Source: Clonostachys chloroleuca (lineage: Eukaryota > Ascomycota > Sordariomycetes > Hypocreales > Bionectriaceae). From it: a stretch of DNA of 64,000 bases. The notes under the pieces are model-generated. The model saw only the letters and a program-made list of their open reading frames with translations, did no database searches and was not told where the DNA came from. Shown in pieces: positions 45,201 through 55,620 of the stretch; positions within the stretch are counted from its first letter, which is position 1; each line of letters begins with the position of its first letter. The stretch spans positions 5,332,001 to 5,396,000 of the forward strand of contig JBANAY010000001.1 of NCBI GenBank assembly GCA_037952775.1, given 5' to 3'. Position numbers and translations under genes: made by a program.

Positions 45201-47104
45201 TCAACAGTTGTTGGGCCTATTATTTGTGCCCCGTTCGTTGAGGTCACTAAGTGTTCAAGTAATCTTGGCCCCGGGTGTCCAAGGCGCTGGTGCTAATAAA
45301 TTGAATTACCCCTGTTTGGTCCCTTCCTCCAAGTTATGAATCTGTGTCGGAACAGGGCGAGCGCGGTTCGTTTCAGTATTTCTACGTTGTATTCGATGAT
45401 ATACTGGTCGTAGTAATGGTCCAGTTTGCAAAGCGTTGATCCGCTGTTGTGTTTGATTAAATCCTTGTTATTCTTTTGGTCCTACCAGTATCCTTGCTGC
45501 TGTAATTTCAGGAGTGATACCAGGTTGGCCCCTATTTGCGGGCAGTAGGCCACTTGGTTGAGACAGAAGTAACACGGTTCGTTTTGTTCGTTTCATACTC
45601 GTAGGGTTACTTCGCTATATCCTAATATTGGGAGGCTCGCGGAACCCGCGAAAACCTCCTCGCTTTTGGTAACCTATTCAAAATTCCTAAATCTCGTTAT
45701 GTTATTAAATAAATGTAGTGTGGTTCCTGAATCAAGAAGAGCTGAGTGTTATAGTAGATAGCTGTTATTCTTAATAAGGAAGGCAACCACACGGCTCGAT
45801 ACGCGATTTTGGTTAGCTAATTGTTAATGCTGCTCTCCTTTCGCTTGAACGAGCTTGTTATAGAGCCTCCGAGCCTCGGGGACCTCTTCCAAGCGTTTCT
45901 TCCACTTGTCAGACCGTGGTTTCCCTTTGTCGAGGTGGGGTGGCAGGTTTTCAGGGAACAGCAGCTAGCAGTCCTTCGTATTGGCACCCTTATGTTTATT
46001 CCCACAAAGGATGCAGTCGGGTCTGTTATTCCTGGCCTTCTTTTGCTGTTTATCCTTGTGTTCAGTTGTTTCTTCCTCCGTTTCTCGCTTTCGCTTCTTG
46101 TCTGGTGGATTTTCTCCTTGAAAGGTTGGGCTAAAGTTTCCTTTAGCGATATGAGGTTTTAACTCCTTGTTTGAGCCTCTTTTAAAGGTCCTGAGCTTAT
46201 CTCTGAAGGATTTGATAAACATCGATGGCTCATATATGCTATCATCTATCTTGGATTGGTTCTGGCTTTTTACTGTTCGTAAGAGCGATTCGAACCTCGA
46301 ATCTAAGTGCTCCTCCAGGTCGCTAAACTATTTAGGAGAGCTTAGTGTATCAGGGACCTTCCTGAGCCTGGCTATCCTTATTGCCTTCTCCTAACCATTG
46401 ATCCAGGCCTGCTAATCTGTTTTAGGCTTCCCGGCCTGGTTTAGAGAGTCGGAATATGCTTCTCGTATACGTTTTCTCCTATTAGCCTCGTTTATACCAC
46501 ATACGTCTTTTAAATTCTTAAAGAAGAGGTAAATGTTATCTTTCTCTTCTGTATGAATAATCGCTGGAGTATAAGTCTTAGTATAATGAGGGGCTATGTG
46601 TTCAGTCATCCACTTGAATATATTATATATTCCGTCGGCCTCTCTATTGAATTGAGCAACCAGAGTTCGATAGGAGGTTTGTTCGATCTTATAGGCCTTC
46701 TTATCTTTATCAAGAAGCTTAATATATGAGTGCGCGGGTTGTTCTCCCCGAACGAAGCTCGATATTCTATTCGTATCTGTGACCAGGACTTTTGCTTTGT
46801 ATTGCGAATATTCCGGGATCACTGGCTCCTTGAGCTGACGAGTATGAAATTCACTTGCTTCTTTAAGTTGTATAAGGTGCAGGACCCTTTTACTGGCTGC
46901 ATTTATTATAGCTGCCTGTTCAAAGGCATCCCAGTCATCTGGTTCTTTCAAGGTGGCGGATATATCAAACGCTTTCATGATATCCATTCGCTGTTCAATT
47001 AAGTTGAATACGCTTGATATCACCGGTTTGGTGCTCGTCTTTATAGTTACAGTCGCCTTTACGAAGTGCAGCTCTGAGACTCTTAATTGTTGGATCTCAC
47101 ACAT
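42227..47104 (-). pseudogene. copia gag-pol, interrupted by stop codons
   Basis: From 47,104 downward: a Gag-like region (MCEIQQLRVSELHFVKA..., to about 46,412), a zinc-knuckle-like CILCGNKHKG near 45,990, a protease DSG (LLDSGTTLHLF, about 45,720), integrase (CDVCGLAKMKRQ, ETDNKLRKSS, about 45,250-44,540), RT (MAGKSFRILLAIAARF, YMDDIVVAYKKG, 43,570-43,145) and RNase H (SDASFADN, TTSTTEAELLSLAQAAKEG, 42,835-42,443), ending MELQ-stop at 42,227. Many in-frame TAG/TAA codons interrupt it at positions where Gln or Trp is expected (for example before QAWING, and LL-stop-QMELG in RT), the products of C-to-T or G-to-A change. This copy cannot encode its own proteins without readthrough. Confidence 0.88.
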
Positions 47105-47304
47105 TGGATAGGCAGAAATTGTGTTGTTTTTTTCATCTCAGTTTTTCTGTTCCGGCGCTTCCGGTAGGAACAATTATGCAATTTAGTATACGCCTCTCCT
47201 TTGAGCCTAATGCTCTTCCAATCTGGGAAAGGAGGCGCATTTAGGGCAAACCGCCCTCGATTATGACTAATCGCATCGAATTGCACGAAGCCTCGGTTCC
47301 AACA
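47088..47304 (-). repeat. 5' LTR of the copia element
   Basis: 217 bp, identical to 40,378-40,594. Directly followed, in element direction, by ATTAAGAGTCTCAGAGC, a possible primer-binding site; its CTCAGAGC end resembles initiator-Met tRNA sites of copia elements. Confidence 0.9.
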
Positions 47305-47690
47305 ATAATTCTTATAATCTTTAATTTAGAATTATTACTAAACCTTAATAATCCCCTAGTATATATATATATTTATTTTACTAGATAGAATACTCTTTCA
47401 GATAGTTATTAATATAGTTATAACTTTATTATAATATTATCTATATATCTATTATTACTAGCTCTATAATACTTATATATTAACAGTAACTCGTATTATA
47501 CAGCCTAAGATAACCTGATTATACTACTCAGAATAATACTCTGATTAGTTTAACCCCGACCTACCCTAGACCCCGTCCAGTATAAGTCAACCAACTATCA
47601 CACTTAAATATAAGATCTGAAACTTAGACTATTTTAGGGAGACTTACTATAGTTTACTAATATATAATTAGTAAAAAAGATAAAGGCTAG

Positions 47691-47975
47691 ATATAGTATT
47701 TAGAGCTAATAATAATACTGATAAGGGTTTAGTATAATACTAACTCTGTATATATAGTAATACTTTATATAATATACTGAATAGGAAAAGTATTTATATA
47801 GGCGGGGATTTACTTTATATATGCGAGTAATTAGCTATTCTCATATACGACTTTGCGCGGTCCTGTCTAGTGTATTCTGTATGTACGGTGGGTCTCGTAC
47901 GCGACTCAGCGTACGCAGGCCATCTGATTATTAATTAATTAATCAAGAGCTATTATCAGTCTATGGTGTGGGTGC
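47691..47975. repeat. Direct repeat D, copy 1 (partly RIP-mutated)
   Basis: Pairs with 48,004-48,282. The left two thirds are AT-shifted relative to copy 2 (ACTCTGTATATATAGTAATA versus ACTCTGCGTACGCGGTAATG), while the right third keeps CpG-rich sequence (GACTTTGCGCGGTCCTGTCT, CTCAGCGTACGCAGG). Ends in ATTAATTAATTAAT followed by AGAGCTATTATCAG. Confidence 0.8.
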
Positions 47976-48003
47976 CTATTGTATGTTCCATCTCTCTTGT
48001 GGG

Positions 48004-48282
48004 CTATAGACATATTCAGAGCGAATGATGATGCTGGCAAGGGGTCGCTGTAACGCTAACTCTGCGTACGCGGTAATGCTTTGTGCGATCCGCCGAATAG
48101 GAAAAGCATTTGCTGGGCGTGAACAGCGTTTGCGTACGCGAGAGATTGGTCATTCTCGTACGCGACTTTGCGCGGTCCTGTTTAGTGCACTCTGTACACG
48201 GTGGGTCTCATACACAACTCGGCGTACGCAGTTCATATAATTATTAATTAATTAATTTAAGAGCTATTATCAGCCTATAGTA
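48004..48282. repeat. Direct repeat D, copy 2 (mostly unmutated)
   Basis: Same order of blocks as copy 1 (GAATAGGAAAAGCATTTG, CGACTTTGCGCGGTCCTGTT, CTCGGCGTACGCAG, ATTAATTAATTAAT, AGAGCTATTATCAG). A partial third relative of the downstream spacer (GTGCCTATTGTATGTTCCAT) appears at 48,477-48,500, so this is a tandem-like array of about 0.31 kb units. Unit function unknown. Confidence 0.8.
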
Positions 48283-48809
48283 TCATATGTATGGATAGAT
48301 AATTGAGATCGGATGAGCGCTTGATTTCTATTTAAAGGAGTAATAAAAGCTGGTCTCTTATACTAGTATTTATTCTGCTGATTATATAGGTAGCAGGATA
48401 CTACCTGTGATTTATAATTTATTATAACTGTAAAGTTATTCATAATAGTTATAATCCTTACGCTTAATATATAGTATAGGTACCTATTGTATATTTTATT
48501 TCTCTTGGATATAAGGTATAGTACTTGAAAGAAGCTATAGAAAGTACTAGCGAGGTAAGACGTATAGTGCTAGAGAGGCGAGAGGCGTAGTACTGGAGAG
48601 ATGGGAGAAGTAGTGCTGCAGAGTATATGAGAAATTGAGGTTAAGTAGCATTTAATTATAGTATAGGATAAGTTCTCTACACAGGATGGAGCGTAAAGAG
48701 ATTAAAAAGGAGAAAATCGGTTTGCCCCTGGCTTAGGGAAGTATCTAGTACCTCGTGCTATTGCACGTGGTTAATAAGTGATCAGGTGGTTTCGTAATAG
48801 TATGCTTCA
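48283..48809. other. Repeat-derived or unclassified sequence
   Basis: Moderately AT-rich, contains the partial D-unit relative near 48,460-48,525 and short GAGAGGCGAGAGGCG and AGTACTGGAGAGATGGGAGA simple runs at 48,570-48,620. No gene seen. Confidence 0.45.
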
Positions 48810-49154
48810 TTATTGTACAACGTGGTCGAGCTTCGCTGTGGATATGAGGGGCCCATCCTCAACACTTGAAAAGTAGTTGTTCGGGTTATGGCCGCCAGAC
48901 TTGACGGCAAAGTCCTCGTCAGTGTCGAGGATTTTCAAAATGGCGGCAACCTCTTCCGCGGACGTTGGGAACATGATACAGGATGGTTTGAGGTGACTGC
49001 ATGTCTCAGACCAGTACTCATTCTGCTCGCTTAAATATGCCAACGTGAGTGGACGAGCAACTTGGACGCTTCCAAGAGCCTCAACGGATGTGCAGGTATC
49101 AGCTCTAGCGAGCGCTGTAAACAGTATCACAGGCAAAGTACCGAGGGTACGCAT
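48810..49154 (-). pseudogene. N-terminal fragment of a secreted FAD-linked (BBE/FAD_binding_4) oxidase
   Basis: 114 aa from a true ATG at 49,154. A signal peptide (MRTLGTLPVILFTALARA) is followed by the start of the FAD-binding PCMH-type fold: YWSETCSHLKPSCIMFPTSA and VKSGGHNPNN, where SGGH is the family hallmark. It ends KLDHVVQ-stop, while intact members run to roughly 450-600 aa. The downstream side enters the D-repeat region, so the rest of the gene was lost or displaced by repeats. This could also be a first exon whose remainder lies elsewhere, but I find no donor at the end. Confidence 0.8.
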
Positions 49155-49641
49155 CTCTAAAGTGTTCTGACTCTGGTAAGATAGGATAATGAAACAAAAA
49201 TGATATCTTTGGACTCTGGGCGTGGTATGAAGAATAACGCTGCGTTATGTAGTCTCTTTATAGGATTACCTATAGAAGGAACTCCCCTAAATATGATGAA
49301 CCGCCACTTAAACCTGAATATCTCTAACACTAGGCTAGTGTAATGCATAAGCGAACCTGTCAAACATATGAAGTATTGGATAAAGATCCCCATGTGACCA
49401 TTGTATGACTATAAAAGTACCTATCACAAGAAACAAAGTCCAAATAAGGAAACCTCCACTAGATTTTACGCATGATAGTTAAGCGAGGTCGTCTTTCCCC
49501 TAACCCAATTGGACAAGCCTGGGTCGATTGATTATTCTAAATCGTGTTTTTGGCGCTGGATCGACCTGCATGTCGTCAGTGGCTGGACTTGGCGGGTGTT
49601 GAGCCCGCATGGGCCTGGAAGCGACGGCGATCCATGGAATA
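49155..49641. other. Upstream region of the oxidase fragment
   Basis: About 490 bp with short random open frames; the Tc1/mariner element begins at its right edge, at a TA dinucleotide. Confidence 0.45.
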
Positions 49642-51025
49642 CAGTGGGGTACCAAAAGTTTGCGACCACACGATATTTTCGCGTTTCTCCACAGCCACAC
49701 TCGTGACAACCCTTTCCTTTCAACTACCTATTGCGCCCGCAATTTTCAAGTAAAATACGTACTTTTGGTGACGAAATATCCGGTAATCGCTGTTAAGGCT
49801 GCTAATTTTCTCCCGAAGCAAAAGGAGCGATACTTGGTATATTATATACGGGTGCCTCTGCGCGTACTGTCGCGCACGAGTTCCGGACCACACACTCGAC
49901 GGTCCTCAAGCTATGCGATCGCTTTAAAAATAACAATACAGTCAAATACAAAGAGCGGTAAGGCAGGCCCTTAATACTTACGAAGACGGAGAAGCGATAT
50001 ATTATTAGAATAGCTTTAAAAGACTACAGTATTACTTAGGCTGCCCTAGTTAGTAGTATAGATATATATATATCTAAGTCAACCGTCTGACGTATTATCC
50101 GTACATATTATAAGTACAAATAGAAAGCTATAGATAGAGTAGAACTAATACCAGAAAGTATAAGAATCAGGCTCTAATAGGTATATTATTAGCTGCTAAG
50201 AATCAAAGATTTGATAGAGGTATATAGCTTTAAACCTAAGGGGTTAGTAGAGGCTAATTTTACTAGATAATCTGCTTTAATGAGACTACTATTCAGAATG
50301 CTTTAAGTAACCCTAATATCTATCTCTTTCAATAAAGCTCTAAGAAGTATCATAAGGACCTAGTTAACCGGAAGGATTATATAAAGCCTTTGATTTTATT
50401 AATATATCAGGGAGGAATCTGGAAGACAGGAAGGATACCTTTAGTCTTAATATATTACGATAAAAATACTCCTCGAAGAGGCTATAGCTCAATTAGCTAC
50501 CAATTAGCCCTTGAGGAGGGTCTTCTGCCTCTCTACGATAGAACTCGCCGTTTTCAACAGGATAATACAAAGATTTATATATCTAATTCATCTATAATTT
50601 GGCTGATGGAACATACAATTAAACTGTTAGATTAGCCTCCATATTCTCCTGATATAAGCCCAATTGAGAACCTCTGGAGCCTCTTAAAAGCCCGGATTCG
50701 AAGCAGATACCCTTACTTAAATAGCCTCTTAAAGACGGATGCGAATATCAAAGAATTAAAGCGATGTACACAGGTTGTATAGAGGGATATTGACCAGAGC
50801 CTAATTCGAGGGTTAATAGAGTTACTTCCAAATAGGCTGCGCGCAGTTATTCGGGCAAGGGGTTAGTATATAAAATATTAAATTATATAACCAGGGTATT
50901 CTAAAAATATATAAATTATAAATTTAGAATATTATTTGGTGGTAATACAAGCGTTTGAAGTTATGCAAGGAAAATAGGGAGGTTAGGCTAAGACAGGGTG
51001 GTCGCAAACTTTTAGTATGTTAGTT
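49642..51025 (+). mobile_element. Tc1/mariner-type DNA transposon, 1.38 kb, inactive
   Basis: Left end CAGTGGGGTACC continues into AAAAGTTTGCGACCAC; the right end has the complement GTGGTCGCAAACTTTT followed by a diverged tip. Both ends are flanked by TA (49,640-49,641 and 51,026-51,027), the mariner target duplication. The + strand shows a DDE transposase remnant: PLVLIYYDKNTPRRGYSS, RRFQQDNTKIYISNSSIIWL, then LLD-stop-PPYSPDISPIENLWSLLK. The stop is TAG where the family has Trp, that is a G-to-A change. The N-terminal half of the transposase is full of stops. Clearly dead. Confidence 0.88.
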
Positions 51026-52225
51026 TATCAAGAAGGATCGTTTGGTAAAAAAAAATGGTAAAATTAGGGTTAGTGCGGAGGCCCGGCCCGCCAGAAGACA
51101 AGGCTGTAGTTGGCTGAGCTGGGATTCTCTTCAATAGCGCACTATTGCCCCCGATATTAAGTGGGCATGTCGATGAAATCGCTGCCTATTCCAGTTTCCC
51201 GGATGCAAAGCTACGTCAAGATTAGGAAACGTGGACAACCAAACCGGGAGGTTGCCACGGCTGTTGGGTTGCGCTGAATGGGATGATACTCTGGCTAAAG
51301 TCCCTTTTAGGATTTTATCCCTGCTCTTTCCGGGGAGCATAACTAATTCAGACCAGCTGAATGTATGGATTAGACCTGACCCTTATTCTAAGATGATGTG
51401 AAATCAATAGCTTAATCCTTAAGGCTAGAAATAATTCTATAAAGGCAAGAATACTCTTATGATAAAGCTTATCGGGCCTTTTTTAAGCATAGCGGGAGGC
51501 AACCGATGTGCATCATTGGGCTATAGGAGAGCTGAAGCGTGACAATTGACAGACACCCAGCCATGGATAGGCCCAGCATCAACGAAGAAAAAAAGGATGA
51601 CTCGTGACGGTTTAGCAGTGGGTAATGGGTAAGTGGCCAACATGGCCGACCTGCAAGCGAAGACACGTGGACCATGCTTCAAGGAAGTAAAACCCCTACC
51701 GGGGAAGTCTCGTGAGGCGACAGGCAAGATATATAGGGGATGGTATTATTTCTTGAGGTCTTCTAAATGCGGGCCACACTTTTCCGTAAATAGAGTGCGC
51801 GTGACGGGCGGCATTTACATGAGGCCTTCGCTTGTGCAGGGCGTTATGGATGAGAAGCCCTGCCCCGTTGGAGGGAAGGCTCATGTTTCTACCAATCACG
51901 TACATTTCGTAGTCGACGAGAACCATACCTAATACACACATCAAGGGCCGAGCGCATCCAACAGGGTTGATCCAGAAAGTGTGTGTGTTCTCAGGGTTGC
52001 GTAAAGGAATAGGGCCTGACATGCCCTCTACTAAACCGTTGCGAGCAAAGATAGGGGAGCGACAGATTCCCGGATGTAGTTCAGTGCTCATGAAACGAAG
52101 GGAACTTGGGGATACCAGGAAGAGTGTCCCCTTGAGATAAGGTTTAGAGTACTGTTTGACCGCTCTTTGATGTTGGGGCCTATCTCTTCAAGTCTTTGGT
52201 TGGCACGACAGTGACTGCTGCGGAT
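51026..52225. other. No supportable gene
   Basis: 1.2 kb. Open frames at 51,131-51,340, 51,633-51,932 and 51,696-52,091 look random. Confidence 0.45.
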
Positions 52226-53130
52226 TCAGTATGAATGAAGCTGTACCAGCCCTTCCTCGACCAAGGATAACTGCTGGATATACGCGCCTACTGAAGTATC
52301 TAGAAAAAATCCTTTCATCTGTACATTTAATAATTCAATACTGTCCAAAGACGATGAAGCAATTGCAGGCGTGGCCAGTCGCAAATCGGGAGGAGAGGGA
52401 GGTGGAAAGGCATTGTATCGCAGAGCAGCTACGGTGAATGGATCGACTAGATCAACGCCCATGGCGATTTGATCACCTCCAATGGCTTTTATTTCGGCGA
52501 CAATTTGCTCCGTTCCCTTTCTATCCCGTTCAATGGTGTATTTCACGCCCAATGCCTTCATCAAGCCGGAGTTGGTTGCAGTGTTGATAGAAATGGCTCC
52601 TGGTCCTGCTATAGACGCCAGCTGGATAAGAAACTGGCCGGTGATAGAAGAATCTCGCCATCCTAATATGTATGGTGAATCAACAGAGACTTTATTGTCC
52701 TTTGGTGCGTTTGCGTGGATGGCATGGGTATGCCAAACCACTTCCAGAGCATCGTTGCCGTATTCAGACCACAGACGCCTAAGCTGACAGCGCCCTCTAA
52801 TGGCATGCAGGGTGTTCCTGGAAGCACCCGGCTCGTCGGTCTTCATAGCATGTTGCTAAGAAAAACCATTCAGTTAGATTCCACCCGGCCCAATGGAATT
52901 ATTCTGCTAAAACGTACCGATCCACACTTTGTGCTGGGCTCGAGTGAAGACTGCCATCTCCCACCTCTTCGACAACACCGGCTATTTCACGTCCGGAGAA
53001 TCCAGGGAAAGTAGGGTGAACAGAAGTTGTAGTCGACTGACTTGATTGAGAAGGTTGATATTTTGCTGAGTTGTCCACATCCCAACATTGAAGTCTTCTG
53101 GTAGTGCTGCAAAGAGTGCCTTGAACTACC
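52226..53130 (-). pseudogene. Zinc-type alcohol dehydrogenase-like (ToxD/enoyl reductase-like MDR) pseudogene
   Basis: Fragments in changing frames, in family order: NFCSPYFPGFSGREIAGVVE (about 53,000), then past a possible GTACGT...TTAG intron a CYEDRRAGCFQEH piece, and then SITGQFLIQLASIAGPGAI, NSGLMKALGVKYTIERDRKG and IKAIGGDQIAMGVDLVDP, ending at 52,226. These correspond to the N-terminal GroES-like domain and the NAD(P)-binding domain of medium-chain reductases. At least two frame changes and internal stops separate the parts, and the final catalytic-domain segment is missing. Confidence 0.72.
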
Positions 53131-53639
53131 TTAGTATCATTTGATCCTCAATCTCACTTCTATAATAGAAAGGCTAACAAACATAAATCGGCGTCGCGGA
53201 GAAATGGTCGCAGAGAAATGCATCTTGTTAGCAGAAACAGTTGGTAGTAGAAAGCGAAGATAGGCTAGTTACAGGCTGAGTGGTCTAGATTATGACAGGC
53301 CTGGGTCATACTTCATCCCATGTTCCATTAATACATAGGGATGACATAATTATCCCTCTGATAAGGAATTTCAATCGAACCAATCATAGCTATAATTTGC
53401 TCTCCGGCGGTATCCGATGGGCATCTGATCTGGCCCAAGTATACTTGCCAACAGGGGGATAAGCACCGAATCGGACGCTCAGCATCATCGGGCAGGGCAT
53501 AGATGGCTCACAATTCTCTGCAGAACGAGGCAAGGAACGCTGCTCTATTAGTGTACTTCAGCATGTTAGTAAGTATTATAATCCTGGTCAAATAACTGCA
53601 AACCCTCCGCCAAACTAAGAATCTAACATATGGCAGTAT

Positions 53640-54420
53640 ACTTGAAATCAGCTCGTGATCCGGGTTGGATATCTCTTCGTCGCCTCTGCCGTGGCGAGAG
53701 CCGGGGGCCGTATGCTTAGTGATAGATCTATAGATGGCCGCCACGGCTTGCGTGCTTGGAGATGGCTCATGATCATCGAGGGTCTATTATTCCTGCTCCA
53801 TATTGGCCATTCTAAATACCACTGACACCTGGCAAGGTATACCATCCGTCGCTATCGGAGTCGCCACGCCCATCCAGTCCCGAAATGGTCACCTTTCTAA
53901 TTGAAGAAGATCGTGTAAATCTCATCATGATCCGACGCGAGGGAGTTGGCCAAACATCAGATGTCGAAAAGCTCCACTGGGCTGATATCAAGGAAGGCGT
54001 CCGAGATTGCTCTTTAGCTTTGCCGGATTCACCAACGATATCATATTTTACGGGTTCAGCACCCTTCTTCAAACCATCATCAAGAGCATCGGCAGCTGGT
54101 CCACAGTCAAGTCTCAGGCCCTCACTGTTCCGGTTCACACCGTGGCAACAGGGGCTTGCCTCTGCGTGGCTAAATTGAGTGATCGAAGGCAGATGTGCGG
54201 TGTCCTTCTACCGTCTTTGGTTTCATCGCCCTTGTCAGGTATTGCATGCTGATTGCAAACCGTGGTTCGGCTGTAAGCTACACTAGTTTCTTTGTTGTTA
54301 CGCTTGAAATATACGTCATGATCGTCGGTCTCCCCCTAGCCTAGCTTCCTGAGAATAAGTCTCGATATGGAAAGCGAGCATTGACTACTGGTATAGACAA
54401 CTAACGGGGGTGACTTTGAC
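53640..54420 (+). pseudogene. MFS anion:cation symporter (allantoate permease/Dal5-Tna1 type) pseudogene
   Basis: Pieces in three frames follow the family order: RWLMIIEGL (53,760), GIPSVAIGVAT (about 53,835), TFLIEEDRVNLIMIRREGVG plus HWADIKEGVRD (53,888-54,010), LFSFAGFTNDIIFYGFSTLL, SIGSWSTVKSQALTVPVHTV and CVAKLSDRRQMCG (54,010-54,200), then CMLIANRGSAVSYTSFFVV and VGLPLA-stop-LPENKSRYGKRAL (54,245-54,390). Several frameshifts and stops break it and the final helices are not found. The left limit is approximate. Confidence 0.75.
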
Positions 54421-55620
54421 TCTGGTCTTTGAGATTGAACACTTCCTCGTGAACGGGCACATTGTGAAGAACTGTTTTGAAATGAATTTGTAGGTCTCAA
54501 CCTCTCCGTACAGGGAAATATCCATGCCAGCTCTTGTCATATTTATGCTGGTAAAAGTTAACTATGCAACCGCATCGTACAGCTCGCAGGCTGATTTCAC
54601 ACACCCTTTTTTTCATTCACACCTATATTAACGGCAGAAATATGTCCAGTGAGATAGGAATCACAATCAATGGTAGGGTTAGACTGAGGGTCGTGTTGCT
54701 AAGGATGTTGCCAAGGATAATAGAGATATGGAGTCTGAGATGATGCTCGATGAGCTTTGCGAGGTCAAATACATTGACCTTGTTACTGAACCCAGGTTCA
54801 TATTCTGTGACGACCATGTACTCCGTACGGTGCGGAATATTACCGAATCAGGTAATTTAATAATTAATCACTGGCTCATTTCCGGAGCTTAAACCAGGAC
54901 AAGGGTGAGACACCAAGCCCACCTTATGCATTGGCTGTGATGTCAAACCTGTCAAACGAGTCCGCTCTCAATGTATGCCAGACTTACGAGTCCGGTTCGG
55001 TTCAAAGGAAATAGCGAACCGGTTTGACTCAATCAAGGCCAATTATTGAGCCAAAACTTGTCGCTTTCGTATGTCTGCCGCTTACTTGCCAGTGCTCGTT
55101 GGAGTGTTGAAGCCCGTGTCAAATCCCTAGTGCCCTAAGCGGCTGACCAAGCGGCATTGGATAAGGCCCTTTAAATAAGCGCAGGTGGGCCATGGCTGGC
55201 CTCCCGAGCAGATTATCAATAGAGGCTATGAGAGGTCAAGGTATTCAAATCATCCCACCACCCCTCCGGCCAGTGGGTCAATTTGGCATCACACCTTGGC
55301 CAAATCCTTGGACCAATCTGTCAAGTAATACGGAACTGAATCACTAGCCGATCCACGAGGTAGTCCCTGGAGGCCATCGGAGGGTCAGGTGGGATGATTT
55401 TGAATCTTCTCTATATTTCTAATACCTCTGACCAGCGGGACCAGGATGGTTTAAACCTCAGCGCGTTATAAGTAGCCCGCAGTGTAAGCATCTTGATACT
55501 CGCAATACTCAATCACCACCTCAATTACAAACTTATCCAGCCGCGTATAATTCGTCCCTCTACTTACCCAGATCATCACACTCTTTACTTAGTCCTTGTT
55601 TTCCAGGCACTCTAATCAAG
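54421..55620. other. No supportable gene
   Basis: 1.2 kb. The - strand frame at 54,623-54,817 is hydrophobic but has no family features. The part near 55,440-55,620 is probably the promoter region of the next gene. Confidence 0.45.

Larger units (their letters stand above)
40378..47304 (-). mobile_element. Ty1/copia retrotransposon, 6.9 kb, with identical LTRs and ATAAT target duplication
   Basis: Bounded by two 217-bp LTRs that are identical by eye (40,378-40,594 and 47,088-47,304), starting TGTTGG and ending CCAACA, and flanked by ATAAT at 40,373-40,377 and 47,305-47,309. The element reads on the - strand. A purine tract (GGGGGG, complement of 40,597-40,606) sits next to the 3' LTR as expected for a polypurine tract. 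gag-pol occupies 47,104 to 42,227. The 1.6 kb between pol and the 3' LTR is unusually long and carries antisense exons. It inserted into the 3' part of the gypsy element. Confidence 0.93.
31259..47600 (+). mobile_element. RIP-destroyed Ty3/gypsy chromovirus with younger nested insertions
   Basis: Composite region of extreme AT content with stops in every frame, yet the + strand still spells a gypsy polyprotein once RIP changes are allowed for. Gag lies about 32,260-32,860. The zinc knuckle remnant (KYKYYNYNKV, from a CxxC pattern) is at 33,705-33,790. The end of protease (IILGLLWL) is near 35,480. RT spans 36,150-36,600, with YLNNILIFS at the YLDD site, and continues 37,476-37,700. RNase H is about 37,850-38,080, the integrase core 38,580-38,850 and a chromodomain (EEYKLEKIL) about 39,460-39,600. 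Similar sequence at 31,690-31,937 and 47,333-47,600, both ending in ACTA/ACCA-ACTATxAxA, probably marks the 3' parts of its two LTRs; LTR starts are not resolved. The body is interrupted by module M copy 2, a solo LTR and a copia element. Outer ends are approximate. Confidence 0.75.

Noticed and set aside
51633..51932. 99-codon + strand open frame in the 51-52 kb gap
   Set aside because: No recognisable motif, no neighbours supporting it, and an overlapping - strand frame of similar quality.
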